Source: JANWHZ01 sp035758575 (GTDB taxonomy: Bacteria > Patescibacteriota > Saccharimonadia > Saccharimonadales > UBA4665). From it: a DNA stretch of 64,000 nucleotides. This document shows positions 49,201 through 58,000 of this stretch, piece after piece; the first letter of the stretch is position 1; every line of letters begins with the position of its first letter. The translations under genes were made by a program, and so were the position numbers. A model generated the notes under the pieces. The model was not told where the DNA came from. It ran no database searches and saw nothing but the letters and a program-made list of their open reading frames with translations. Where the stretch lies: positions 6,651-70,650 of the forward strand of contig DASTXH010000066.1 in assembly GCA_035758575.1 (NCBI GenBank), read 5' to 3'.

Positions 49201-52200
49201 CCATCGTTCTGGATGACGAAGTGCGCACTGGAACCGGCACCGTAGGTACCGCTTGCCCACACTGCGCTCCAGTTACTGTCGCGCGCAACCAGGTTACCAT
49301 CGGTCTGCATTACCAGGTAAATCGTGCCTCTGCCGGCTGTATTAGTTGCCCACATTGCACCATTTGGCCCATATAGTACGATGTTGCCGTCCGCCTGCAG
49401 CGTCAGCTGGAAACGGCGGTCCTGCGACCATACACTCTGGCCTATGCCTATATATTGATTGTTCCACAGTACATTGCCCGGCGTAGGGCTGGTAACGTCC
49501 ATGTAGCTGGCGGCCAGCCCCTGCATGCCACCGTCGTACGTGGTGTCGGTGTGCGGCACCTGATTAACATACGCCGGCAATGGCGCATCATATGCTGGAC
49601 TCCTACGATCGTTGAACTGAATGACGGCGGTATTTGACACCCATGTATGGCCGGTGCTCGTATATATAACCAAGTTGCCGTCATTCTGCATGGTCAGATA
49701 CGACGATGGGCCACCTTGCGTATTGCTCGACCACAGTGCAGCGGAGCCATTGTAGAGCACCAGGTTACCGTCACTTTGCATAGTAAGTGCTGTTGCCGGA
49801 CCACCGGTATGCGTTGCCCATACCGCGCCGCTGGGTCCATAGATTACGACGTTGCCATCTGTCTGAAAAGCAAGCTGATACGTGTGATCAGGGGACCACA
49901 GTGATTGGCCGGGGGACAGCCCTTGCCCGTTGGCCAATGTCCAGTTCCACTGGTTGAACCATGCTGCGGGCGCCGGGCCATATTGGCTGACTGGCCGGTC
50001 GCTGTCGTCGTAAATGGTCGTAGACATCAGCCCCTGGGCGTTGGTTGTGCTGTATGCAAGGTCTTTCACTGGGTCCCACGTAGTTGTAGTGCTCAGGTTC
50101 TGGGCATCTGTTACCTTAGTGGTGCGGAATAGATTGTCGTACTCTATACGTTTGGTAAAGCCGTTCGGCTCCGGCGCCCCAACTATATGTTCGGTAGACG
50201 CATTAAGCGCATAGCTGATGGTATGCTGCACCTGGGTTGATGCGGCGGTACCGGCCGGCTCTGTAATGCTCGCTGCCCTACCAAGAGTGTCGTAGGCTAT
50301 TTGCGTGTAGGTGGTTGCGTCGGTGGCGGAGCGCTGGCCGGCAGCAATGGCATCGTTGGCAAGGCTGGTACGGATACCCGTCAGCTGGTAGCCAACTGGT
50401 ATGCCGGCATTGTTTGTAACCGACTGGTACTGGTAGACCGTCAGATCGCCTCCTGGGCGCGCAACTTCTATCAGGTTACCGAAGCTATCGTAGTAGAAAT
50501 ATGAGGTGCGGCCATCGTTGGTCTGCACCGCGCACACCATATTGGCAGGCGTGGCGGCAAATCCGCTGGGTGGCGTGCCACACTGGCTGGCGCCGCTGTA
50601 GTAAAACGCTGCGTAACGGTTGGCGTTGACACCATCGGTAATTTTCTGGATCCGTACCGGGCCGCCGCTATAGGCACTGCCATAGCTGTACTGCAATGCT
50701 GCCGGCTGACGGTCGTCTATGGGGTTGGTAAGTGAGATAAGTGCCCCAGAATTGTCAAATACATATGTTTTGCCATCGGTATCCTGCAGCGTAAACGAAC
50801 CGTCGGTGTTGCGCACCAGGTTGCCGTACTCGTTGGTCGGCGGCGTGTAGCCGCTGCCGTTCCAGGTGTAATCGTGCGTACTGCCGGTAGAATCGGTAAG
50901 TACGGCGTTGTTCTGGTTGGCGGTAAGCTGGGTGTAGGCTGCGGCGCCATCTGGGTCGATGCCCAGCGACCAGCCGTTCGGCAACACTTGCGCCTGGGGC
51001 GAGAGCCACTGAGTGGGTACCACTTGCGACCCGGTCGCGCCGGGGGCAACCACCAGCAGCGAAAAGGCATCGCCGCCGCTGTGCTGGTAGTAGTCCACCA
51101 CTACTGGCACGCTTTGGCCGGCAGTAAGGGTAACGGCCGAACCGAAGCCGGTAGTGCCCGGGCTATCCTGCCACTTGTTGTATACTTGCTGGCCGTTGAT
51201 CGTTACGATACTGCCGTCGTCGCTCGTGGTACCAAAGGTGTAGCTGCCCGTTACAGGGGCGGTCAGGTAGCCTGTCCAGCGCGCCAGGAAGTTGCTGGCA
51301 GGGCCGTTGGGTATAGGCGACCCGGCGTTCCAGTTGAAGCTGAGGTATGGATCAGTACGGGTCAGGAACTGCGTGTTGCTGGTGCTGCCGATGGTCGGCG
51401 GGACGCCGGCGTCGGTATAGCGATAGTAGCGGCCGATAAGACCACTGGTTTGCTGCACTGGCCGCACGCCCGTTTGGAACCACTGTTGCGGCACAATTTG
51501 TTCAGATACGGCACCCTTTACATACAGGTGGATATAGTCCGAGCCTGCGTACTGGTTGTAGCTGACCTGGAACGGCACCACTTGCCCGGCAGTAAGTGTG
51601 ACGCCGCTGCCGTAGCACGGACCGCTAAAGCATCCACCGCCACTGTATACCTGTTGATTATTGATGGAGATAGCTAAGGTGTCGTCGTTGACACCGCCAA
51701 AATAGTACGTGCCGGCGCTAGGCGCGACGAAGTAGCCGTTCCACTGCGCGGCAAAATAGCTGGTGTTGATGGGGCTGCCCGGCGAACCGGAGCTCCAGTC
51801 GAAATCCACGTTTTGGTCAACCCGCTGCAAGTCGGGTGCTGTGGCGGGAATGCCGGAGCCGCCGCTAGGCAGATTCCAATATGAGCCCACCAGGCCGGTG
51901 CGCGATTTGAGCGGCGAGTTGTACGTGAGCGTTGCGCCCAAGCTGCCCGCAAGCGCTTTGGTGGTGTGTGTCGCAGCCGTGGTTGATACATTACCCGTGG
52001 CCAGGTCTACGGTAGCTGGCCCAAATGCATCATCCGTTTGCGTCTTGGTGTTGCCGGTACGTGTGTCGATCTTAAAGGGCACGGGAGCCGACCAGCCGCT
52101 ATATAGGTTCATCGTGGGGTCGTAGCTGCGGGCTTGGATATAGTAGGTGGAGCCATCGCGCAGCGTACCATCGGGCACCGTCCACAGCGTACTGTTTTGC

Positions 52201-53948
52201 ATACCCGAATCTATCACCGTACCATTGCCGCTGGAACCGTCGGTCACCATCAGCTCGTATTGCAGCGCGCTGCTGCCATTGGGATTGGCTACAGGATTAA
52301 CCCGAAACGATGCCTGCGGGTCGACGAACGCCTGGTTTGCTGCTGGCGTTACGAACGAAGGCGCCGGCAGTGTGTAATGGTAGGTAAACTGGACGTAGCT
52401 GTAATCTGGGTTGAAGGATTTGAACGATGAGGTAGTGCCATCGTAGCCCATGATCATAAGCCACGCGCCCCAGTCGCCATTGCTAATGACCGTACGGTAT
52501 AGATTGGTTACGTCGATGTCGCCTGACGTAGCGATATTGGCGCTGCCCCACACGCCGTCCACACAGGTATAGCTATTCAGGCACGTGGCATGGCCTATCT
52601 GAAAATTGTGCGTAGCCGTGCTGCCCGTCCACCAGCTGACACCGGTCAATTGAGTGAGGTGCACGGTGGCACTATCTAGTACGGTGTTACTCTGCTGCAA
52701 AAAATCGTACGGCGAACGGAAAGCCGAGCGCCAGTATTGCAAGGTATTGTTGCTGTCGTACAGCGAACCGGCATAGGGGTTGCAAGTGTTTGACGGACAG
52801 ATGTAGCCGTTCGTTTCAAATGAAACGTAGTTACCGCCGGCGCGTGTACCGAATGCGCTGTTGTTTACGGTGCTGGGGTCGATTACCGCGGGGAAAGCAG
52901 CCGCCGGTAACGACTGGAGGTATGTGCTGCTTATGCCGACGGTATACGTGCTACCGGAAACTTTCTGAGTCAGCCCGGCTTTGTCGGGGGCGATAAAGCC
53001 ATAGTTGTTCAGGATAATGTTGGCGGGAGCAATGCCGAACTGGTCGCCCAGTGCCCCCTTGATAGCAAAGCCCTGGCCCGCCCCTGCCGACTGCAATGAG
53101 CCGCCGAGCAGCTTGAACTGCACCTGGGATACTGCGCTCTTATTTTTCAGGACGATGGCCTCTTTGATTTGATCGGATTGTACCCGGTACGTTACATCAA
53201 CGCCGTCCCAAAGATTGTTGTAATGCACGGTCTGTACACCATCTTTGTCGGTGGTGATTACTGGGTTCACCTGGTGCGCATGCACGGGGCTAAAGCCAAT
53301 CTGCCCATTACCCTGTTTGACCCGCACCATGCCGCCGTTGTAGTCGCTGGGCGCGAACCGGGCATTCCAGCTATTGTTATTCACGATATACGCATTTGAG
53401 GGCGACAGCCAAGACTCAACGACACCCCATGCCTTCCCGAAGATAGTGCCGGCATCGCCAGCATTGTTGTCTGCCGCCAGGGTCGTGTCTATCGGCTGCC
53501 ACTGCCCGCCCGTCTGGTAAAAGTGCGGCGTAACGTAGTTGGTCTGGGTAATGGAACCATCTTTGTTGAGGTATTGGGCTGAGTTGGCCGTGCGCTTATT
53601 GGTTAGCTCGTGCGGCGTAAAGGTGGGTTTCTGTGCCGGGATGCCCAACACAGCATTGTTCACTTTTGTATGTAAGGCACCGTACAGGCCGGCAGCGCTG
53701 CCAACCGGCGTAAAGCTGTCGGCAGCAGGCTTGATGGCAGATTGCCGTGTTTGTGGAACGGGCACTGTTTGACGGCTCGGTGCGGCAGGCGTAGCATGGC
53801 TGGCCACGTCGCTGCTGAGCGCAAACGCCGTGCCTGAGCCAGCACCAAAGACTGTCAGAAAAACAAAAAACAGCGCAACCAGGCGCTGTCGTGCACGTGA
53901 GACATATGAAAGGGTCGCAAAAAACCACCGGGCCACCAGAATATACAT
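46194..53948 (-). CDS. Secreted Rhs/YD-repeat polymorphic toxin with lectin and PA14 modules and a colicin-E5-like RNase tip
   Basis: A 2,584-residue surface or secreted protein. Residues 1-43 form a Sec-type signal (basic SRARQR, hydrophobic core, cleavage likely after TAFA). Residues about 685-815 and 835-980 are PA14-like domains (GLVGSYWNLPSG and GLIGRYYRYTD). Residues about 1335-1440 and 1490-1600 are bulb-type lectin domains with repeated QxDGNxVxY sites (QTDGNVVIY, QSDGNLVLY, QADGNIVLY). A third PA14-like segment follows to about 1745. YD repeats (YDSLGRAYQ, YDTLGRAAS) occupy 1000-1330 and 1750-2290. The Rhs core motif is RIYLPTLGRFLEPDP (about 2345), ending DYSG instead of DPxG. Hydrophobic helices (about 2385-2445) precede the last 95 residues, whose RGWTLSRIQDAV, DTRYNTDGTRLNDPATAYY and GGYVVRNDLNGKIVQVSD match colicin-E5-type tRNA anticodon nucleases. 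Promoter with operator-like palindrome at 53978-54009. Confidence 0.9.
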   Translation of the reverse strand: MYILVARWFFATLSYVSRARQRLVALFFVFLTVFGAGSGTAFALSSDVASHATPAAPSRQTVPVPQTRQSAIKPAADSFTPVGSAAGLYGALHTKVNNAVLGIPAQKPTFTPHELTNKRTANSAQYLNKDGSITQTNYVTPHFYQTGGQWQPIDTTLAADNNAGDAGTIFGKAWGVVESWLSPSNAYIVNNNSWNARFAPSDYNGGMVRVKQGNGQIGFSPVHAHQVNPVITTDKDGVQTVHYNNLWDGVDVTYRVQSDQIKEAIVLKNKSAVSQVQFKLLGGSLQSAGAGQGFAIKGALGDQFGIAPANIILNNYGFIAPDKAGLTQKVSGSTYTVGISSTYLQSLPAAAFPAVIDPSTVNNSAFGTRAGGNYVSFETNGYICPSNTCNPYAGSLYDSNNTLQYWRSAFRSPYDFLQQSNTVLDSATVHLTQLTGVSWWTGSTATHNFQIGHATCLNSYTCVDGVWGSANIATSGDIDVTNLYRTVISNGDWGAWLMIMGYDGTTSSFKSFNPDYSYVQFTYHYTLPAPSFVTPAANQAFVDPQASFRVNPVANPNGSSALQYELMVTDGSSGNGTVIDSGMQNSTLWTVPDGTLRDGSTYYIQARSYDPTMNLYSGWSAPVPFKIDTRTGNTKTQTDDAFGPATVDLATGNVSTTAATHTTKALAGSLGATLTYNSPLKSRTGLVGSYWNLPSGGSGIPATAPDLQRVDQNVDFDWSSGSPGSPINTSYFAAQWNGYFVAPSAGTYYFGGVNDDTLAISINNQQVYSGGGCFSGPCYGSGVTLTAGQVVPFQVSYNQYAGSDYIHLYVKGAVSEQIVPQQWFQTGVRPVQQTSGLIGRYYRYTDAGVPPTIGSTSNTQFLTRTDPYLSFNWNAGSPIPNGPASNFLARWTGYLTAPVTGSYTFGTTSDDGSIVTINGQQVYNKWQDSPGTTGFGSAVTLTAGQSVPVVVDYYQHSGGDAFSLLVVAPGATGSQVVPTQWLSPQAQVLPNGWSLGIDPDGAAAYTQLTANQNNAVLTDSTGSTHDYTWNGSGYTPPTNEYGNLVRNTDGSFTLQDTDGKTYVFDNSGALISLTNPIDDRQPAALQYSYGSAYSGGPVRIQKITDGVNANRYAAFYYSGASQCGTPPSGFAATPANMVCAVQTNDGRTSYFYYDSFGNLIEVARPGGDLTVYQYQSVTNNAGIPVGYQLTGIRTSLANDAIAAGQRSATDATTYTQIAYDTLGRAASITEPAGTAASTQVQHTISYALNASTEHIVGAPEPNGFTKRIEYDNLFRTTKVTDAQNLSTTTTWDPVKDLAYSTTNAQGLMSTTIYDDSDRPVSQYGPAPAAWFNQWNWTLANGQGLSPGQSLWSPDHTYQLAFQTDGNVVIYGPSGAVWATHTGGPATALTMQSDGNLVLYNGSAALWSSNTQGGPSSYLTMQNDGNLVIYTSTGHTWVSNTAVIQFNDRRSPAYDAPLPAYVNQVPHTDTTYDGGMQGLAASYMDVTSPTPGNVLWNNQYIGIGQSVWSQDRRFQLTLQADGNIVLYGPNGAMWATNTAGRGTIYLVMQTDGNLVARDSNWSAVWASGTYGAGSSAHFVIQNDGNAVIYYNTGYWATNTYGWGNGLTNMPNIAGNPLLHGTNIANDGTVSHTWGASAPVSTASGNWGLSLTGQMRLPTTGVWNFAVTSDEGVNLWIDDSLVINGWGANWRAYPTVTQSGSFTNPTANAVHRFRLDYYHQNIGGIGATLSLNMTPPGGAQTSQVAQYFTPGYNLATSTTTYDSSLGNVTNTINYGSTPELGLPASSTVSSGSISLTSGSTYETPGNGYLRKTSSTLPGGALTTYSYYSATATATNPCVAGSTAAYQAGFMHTTTAATGVVTEDVYDDAGNVVAARNGTDPWTCTTYDTRGRVQQVVTPTIISRAGRTVSYSYAVGGNPLVASTTDSTTGTSTTQIDLLGRTVTNTDTFGYQTTYTYDSLGRAYQKQSLKGTETVTYDTYSRVTAYALDGITYATLTYDQYGRVASVNYPQAMNGTNNLKLSQVKYDALQQSAGATYTFSDGSMYDESVARSLQSGLVTGDTIAQGGKTVTSSYQYDGVGRLTGATIDNWQYQYGFGAQAAGCAATTANYNANAAADGNRTSYTVTNTQTSSSTATTYCYNMGDQLASSSDAQIGTPVYDTYGSVTQLAGGTTPIVFAYNASGQNTAIQQGGNQVKYTKDASGTILVKETYQNNTLTTVNRYAGDVLLTCSTTDETQCSVTDKYVALPGGVALTLKAEANNTITPVYSIQNSHGDTAITADSTGIATSSVYLYDPFGQVVASNTFSTSTTPANATDTGMGWATSPSRKQETLFTLPILQMGARIYLPTLGRFLEPDPIPGGTPNGYTYVLDPVNFSDYSGAFLGIHIHINVNTVYRIAVGAVAVAGAVAVGLAVATCVVTVVCGVAAAAAIGSLAAMTVAMGAIAVTGKPDNSVTNTAMFVSTGLEVVSAAAGSGSGSKATSSRTTSVAMQQQNELPRLGGNIIVESKIADQMSKRGWTLSRIQDAVNDPMNTVKTMDTRYNTDGTRLNDPATAYYHQGGGYVVRNDLNGKIVQVSDVFDKDWKAPW

Positions 53949-53977
53949 CAGATCTCTCCCTTAATCTCTTTGCGCAT

Positions 53978-54009
53978 ATCATACGCCGATATTTGCATGG
54001 AATGCAAAT
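53978..54009 (-). promoter_or_regulatory. Promoter and palindromic operator of the Rhs toxin
   Basis: On the minus strand: -35 TTGCAT (54002-54007), an 18-nt spacer and -10 TATGAT (53978-53983). The -35 lies in the perfect palindrome ATTTGCATGGAATGCAAAT (53991-54009), a typical dimeric-repressor site. An AAGGGAGAG ribosome-binding site follows 6 nt before the ATG. Confidence 0.6.
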
Positions 54010-54047
54010 ACTTTCTGAGAGATAGCTGATGATCTGAGCCACATAAA

Positions 54048-54077
54048 AATACCAGCCCGGCTGAGCAGGCTGGTATT
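54048..54077 (-). terminator. Terminator of clpC
   Basis: AATACCAGCC and GGCTGGTATT form a 10-bp perfect stem around a 10-nt loop; on the minus strand it is followed by TTTTTATG. It is 19 bp after the clpC stop and insulates the Rhs promoter. Confidence 0.85.
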
Positions 54078-54096
54078 ACCCCGAGTGGCCGGAGAA

Positions 54097-56574
54097 TCAT
54101 TCCGTCGAGGAAGCGTAGGCGAGTTCGCCGTTTTTGGCGGCCACTTGCACGATTTCGCCGCGGGCGTAGGTGTCGTCCAGCAGGCGCAGTGCCAGATGGT
54201 CTTCAATAGTGTCCTGGATCAGGCGCCGCAGCGGCCGCACGCCATTCAGCGGGTCATAACCCTTTTCCAGCAAGTATTGCTTGGCGGCCGCGGTAAGCTG
54301 TACGCTCAGGCCTTTCTTGCGCAGGCGCTCTTTGAGCTCACCTATCTGCAAGTCGACAATCTTAAAGATGTCTTTCTTCGTGAGTGCGCGAAATACTACC
54401 ACTTTGTCGATGCGGTTCAGGAACTCGGGGCGCATGGTTTTCTTCAGCTCGTCGCGCACTTTATCCTGGTTGGCTTCGTGCAGGGCATCCAGGTCTTTCA
54501 GAGCGTCACCGCTAGAGGCGTGAAAGCCAAAGTTCGCTTCCTTCTGCAGCTTCTCGGCGCCGATGTTGCTGGTCATGATGACGATGGTGTTAGTAAAGTC
54601 GATCTGCCGGCCTTTGGCATCGGTAATATGCCCGTCTTCCAGTATTTGCAGCAGCATGTTGAACACATCCGGGTGCGCTTTCTCGATTTCGTCGAACAGC
54701 ACCAGGCTGTACGGCTGGCGGCGGATTTTGTCGGTCAGCTGGCCACCATCGTCGTAGCCCACATAGCCGGCAGGCGCGCCTACCAGGCGTGATACGTTGT
54801 GGTGCTCGCCGAACTCGCTCATATCTATCTTTACCAGGGCGGATTCGCTGCCGAAAAATTCGCGGGCCAGCACGCGGGCCAGCTCGGTTTTGCCGACACC
54901 CGTAGGGCCAAGGAAGATGAACGAGCCGATGGGCCGCTTTTCGCTGGATACACCGCTACGGTTGCGGCGGATGGCTTTGGATACTACCTCTACGGCCTCG
55001 TTTTGGCCGATCACATACTTACTGAGCGACTTTTCTAGGTTCAGCAGGTATTTCGCCTCGGAGCGGATCACCTTCTTTACCGGCACGCCGGTTATGCGCG
55101 ACACCACGTCGGCCAGGCCCTCGCTGGTAACGACCAGCGGCTCGTTGCCGCGGTGGTTACTTTGCAGCTTGCTCAGCTCTTCACTGATCTGACTGGCGCG
55201 GGTTTTTTCGCGGGCGGCCGTTTCGTAGTCTTCATTGTCGGCGGCTTCTTCTATGCGCGTCTGGGCCAGCTTCAATTCCTTCTGCAGGGCGCGTACTTCG
55301 GGCGAGGTGCGGCCTTTGTCTACGCGCAGGTGCGCGGCTGCTTCGTCCAGCAGGTCGATGGCCTTGTCGGGCATAAAGCGGTCGTTGATATAGCGCTTGG
55401 CCAGAGCGGCAGCATCTTCGATAACTTCATCGCTGATGGTAACGCCGTGGAACTGTTCGTAGCGCTTGCGCAGACCCTTGAGGATAGCCACGGTTTCTGG
55501 TACGGATGTCTCGGGCACCTGTACTGGCTGGAAGCGGCGCTCCAGGGCAGCATCTTTTTCGATGTGCTTGGTGTATTCGGCAGTGGTGGTTGCGCCTATT
55601 ACCTGGATCTTGCCGCGCGCCAAGGCAGGTTTGAGGATATTGCCCGCATCCATGGCGCCCTCTGCGGCACCCGCGCCAACGATGACGTGCAGCTCATCGA
55701 TAAAAATAATGGTGTTCGTATCTTTCTCGAGCTCGGCCAATACCTTCTTCAGGCGCTCTTCGAACTCGCCGCGGTATTTGGTGCCTGCAATCATACCAGC
55801 CAGGTCAAGCATGACGATACGCTTGTCTATCAGGCTGTCGGGCACGTCCTCGGCAATGATCCGCTGCGCCAAACCCTCTACAATGGCCGTCTTACCAACG
55901 CCCGGCTCGCCAATAAGCACCGGGTTGTTCTTGGTACGGCGGTTAAGGATAGTAATAACACGCTGGATCTGGTTTTCGCGGCCGACCACGGGGTCCAACT
56001 TGTTGGCGCGCGCCTGCGCAGTCATGTCGGTACCAAAAATGTCCAGGGCAGTCTTCTTGCCCTTCTTGTTGGTGCGCGGCACGGTAGTATCGGCGTCGCC
56101 CTGTTCTTCGTACTGCTGGCGATTTAAAAACTGTTCTAGCTCGTTGGTCAGGGCGTCGATGTCTGTGTCTAGCTGGCGCAGCAGCTTGGCGGCACGGGCG
56201 TTCTTTTGAGTGAGGATGCTGTACAGGATGTGCTCGGTGCCGCAGAATTCCTGGCCGTAATCTTGGGCGACGTCGTATGCCATCTTCAGTGTCAACTTAG
56301 CTGTTTCCGACAGGCCCTTGGCGCCCATATTAATAACAAGCGTCTTTGGCGTCAGGTTCAGTGCCACGCGGGCACGCTCCAGCGTCACACCGGCGTTTTC
56401 CAAAATCTTGGCACCCATGCTGGACTCCTGCGCCAGCACACCCAGTAACAGGTGCTCGGTGCCGATATATGCGCTGCCGAAGCTGCGCGCAATAGCGTCT
56501 GCATGCTTCAGGCTCTGCAGCGCATTGGTTGTAAGATGATTCAGAAACTCTTGAAAATCTTCTGGACTTGGCAT
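54097..56574 (-). CDS. clpC: AAA+ unfoldase ClpC
   Basis: The ATPase partner of ClpP. The 825-residue product starts MPSPEDFQEFLNHL behind GAGGAGGG; a 25-residue upstream extension is disfavoured. N-terminal repeat domain (about 15-145) has IGTEHLLLGVLAQESS and GTEHILYSILTQ. AAA1 has Walker A GEPGVGKTAIVEG and IIFIDELHV. The middle domain carries the UVR-like RIEEAADNEDYETAAREKTR characteristic of ClpC over ClpA or ClpB. AAA2 has GPTGVGKTELARVLA and VLFDEIEKAHPDVF. FGF (NFGFHASSG) occupies the position of the ClpP-docking loop. It is HrcA-regulated through its own CIRCE site. Confidence 0.95.
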   Translation of the reverse strand: MPSPEDFQEFLNHLTTNALQSLKHADAIARSFGSAYIGTEHLLLGVLAQESSMGAKILENAGVTLERARVALNLTPKTLVINMGAKGLSETAKLTLKMAYDVAQDYGQEFCGTEHILYSILTQKNARAAKLLRQLDTDIDALTNELEQFLNRQQYEEQGDADTTVPRTNKKGKKTALDIFGTDMTAQARANKLDPVVGRENQIQRVITILNRRTKNNPVLIGEPGVGKTAIVEGLAQRIIAEDVPDSLIDKRIVMLDLAGMIAGTKYRGEFEERLKKVLAELEKDTNTIIFIDELHVIVGAGAAEGAMDAGNILKPALARGKIQVIGATTTAEYTKHIEKDAALERRFQPVQVPETSVPETVAILKGLRKRYEQFHGVTISDEVIEDAAALAKRYINDRFMPDKAIDLLDEAAAHLRVDKGRTSPEVRALQKELKLAQTRIEEAADNEDYETAAREKTRASQISEELSKLQSNHRGNEPLVVTSEGLADVVSRITGVPVKKVIRSEAKYLLNLEKSLSKYVIGQNEAVEVVSKAIRRNRSGVSSEKRPIGSFIFLGPTGVGKTELARVLAREFFGSESALVKIDMSEFGEHHNVSRLVGAPAGYVGYDDGGQLTDKIRRQPYSLVLFDEIEKAHPDVFNMLLQILEDGHITDAKGRQIDFTNTIVIMTSNIGAEKLQKEANFGFHASSGDALKDLDALHEANQDKVRDELKKTMRPEFLNRIDKVVVFRALTKKDIFKIVDLQIGELKERLRKKGLSVQLTAAAKQYLLEKGYDPLNGVRPLRRLIQDTIEDHLALRLLDDTYARGEIVQVAAKNGELAYASSTE

Positions 56575-56692
56575 ATTCGCCCTCCTCGTTGTGCGTTTTC
56601 GCTCTTTTACCCTGTCCGCCATAAAGTACGATGCAACCGGTAATGGCAAAACTATGTGCGTGGCACGTTATGCTATGCACCACTTACATTCT

Positions 56693-56730
56693 ATAATAAT
56701 GATTTAGCACTCCCGGGTCAAGAGTGCTAA
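56693..56730 (-). promoter_or_regulatory. CIRCE operator and promoter of clpC
   Basis: A perfect CIRCE (TTAGCACTC-N9-GAGTGCTAA) spans 56704-56730. On the minus strand its spacer provides the -35 TTGACC (56716-56721), followed at 17 nt by -10 TATTAT (56693-56698). Identical architecture to clpP. Confidence 0.92.
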
Positions 56731-56754
56731 AAATATCCTTGACAGGCTAATGGT

Positions 56755-57243
56755 CTATTCCGAACGAACGCGTACCATGGCGTGGCGGATAACATCATCG
56801 CCGATGCGGTAGCCGGATTGCAGTTCCTCGCTCACCACTTCGCGGGCGCCATCGCCCTCTTCCATACTAACGGCTTCGTGATAGCGCGGGTCAAAATCGG
56901 CACCAACTGCGGCAATGCGCTCCACGCCCATGTCGGCCAGTACTTTCTCGAACTGCTTTACGACGCCCTGGACGCCCTTGATGTAGTCGTTGTCGGCCAG
57001 GTCGGCAGGCACGTGCTTCAGCGCGCGCTCGAAGTTATCAATAACGGGCAGTAGTTGTTTTACGACACTGGCTTTTACGCTGGTACGCAGTCCAGCAACC
57101 TGCTCCTCGTGGCGGCGGCGCAGGTTCATGGCGTCGGCTCGTTCACGTTGGAGTGCGTCGGTTAGCGCAATTACTTGCTCATATAAAGCCACATCTTCGG
57201 ATGGCATATCACTTGATGGGGTTACGGGTTTCTTTTTAGTCAT
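56755..57243 (-). CDS. grpE: Nucleotide exchange factor GrpE
   Basis: GrpE releases ADP from DnaK. The 162-residue product has the N-terminal long helix (ALTDALQRERADAMNLRRRH) and the signature LLPVIDNFERALKHVP, with a C-terminal beta domain ending DDVIRHAMVRVRSE. Length is normal. It overlaps hrcA by 8 bp. dnaK and dnaJ, which usually follow, are not in this window; clpC with its own promoter follows. Confidence 0.95.
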   Translation of the reverse strand: MTKKKPVTPSSDMPSEDVALYEQVIALTDALQRERADAMNLRRRHEEQVAGLRTSVKASVVKQLLPVIDNFERALKHVPADLADNDYIKGVQGVVKQFEKVLADMGVERIAAVGADFDPRYHEAVSMEEGDGAREVVSEELQSGYRIGDDVIRHAMVRVRSE

Positions 57244-57955
57244 ATAATACCTCTTCTAATTCTTCACCTGCGCGGCGCACTAAAGCCATAACATCGCGAT
57301 AACTCTGGCGCGTAGGCCCCAGCACACCAATATAGCTGCGGTCGCTGAACGGCCCGCGGAACCGGCTGACAATAAGGCTGCATCCGGCGCTGCGGCCTAT
57401 AGGGTTCTCCTGGCCGATATATACGCTTAGTGGTTCGTTTGGCGCTGCCTCGCGCAGCCACGGCTCCAGGTTGTCTAGCAATTGCGCCACCTGGCGCACC
57501 TGCATACTGTTGATAAACTCGGGCTGGCCGAACAAATTGGAAAGGCCGCTCATATACAGCTGATTGCCGATGGTAGCCAGGCCCAGGTTATGCGTCAGCT
57601 CCACCAGTGTGTCTACAGCGCTACGGATAACGCGCTCGGGTACGATGCCCGGCGCAACGCGCGCGGCCAGCATCCGCTCGCCTCGCCGCTCGGTAAGCGT
57701 ACTAGCGCCGTCCAGGCCGCCCGCATCAGTAAGATTATTGACGTACAGGCGGTAGCCCTTGTCCGTAGGAATACGTCCGGCGCTAGTATGCGGCTGCGAG
57801 ATATATCCCAAACGTTCCAGCTCGGCCATCTCGGCCCGAATAGTGGCAGACGATACATGAAATGCCTTCGCCAGCAGATTACTGCCAACGGGGCTGGCAA
57901 CTTCTGCGTATTGTTCGACGATAGCATTCAAGATTTGGCGCTGGCGGTCTGTCAT
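57236..57955 (-). CDS. hrcA: Heat-shock repressor HrcA (compact)
   Basis: HrcA represses heat-shock genes by binding CIRCE. The 239-residue product has the winged-helix N-terminus MTDRQRQILNAIVEQYAEVA and SSATIRAEMAELERLGYISQPHTSAGRIPT (shown here as two signature pieces, SSATIRAEMAELERLGY and QPHTSAGRIPT, residues about 35-65), plus a shortened C-terminal effector domain with SRFRGPFSDRSYIGVLGPTR. Typical HrcA is about 340 residues, so about 100 residues of the middle are absent. It is preceded by an imperfect CIRCE (autoregulation); three targets are visible in this window. Confidence 0.93.
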   Translation of the reverse strand: MTDRQRQILNAIVEQYAEVASPVGSNLLAKAFHVSSATIRAEMAELERLGYISQPHTSAGRIPTDKGYRLYVNNLTDAGGLDGASTLTERRGERMLAARVAPGIVPERVIRSAVDTLVELTHNLGLATIGNQLYMSGLSNLFGQPEFINSMQVRQVAQLLDNLEPWLREAAPNEPLSVYIGQENPIGRSAGCSLIVSRFRGPFSDRSYIGVLGPTRQSYRDVMALVRRAGEELEEVLYD

Positions 57956-58000
57956 GTCGGCTTCCCGGTTTCGTTTAGCTCACAAGCATTTTCAAGTGTT

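Noticed and set aside
49100..49960. Short regularly spaced repeats resembling a CRISPR array
   Set aside because: The repeats are in-frame codons of the QxDGNxVxY lectin motif within one protein; they are not identical and have no constant spacer length.
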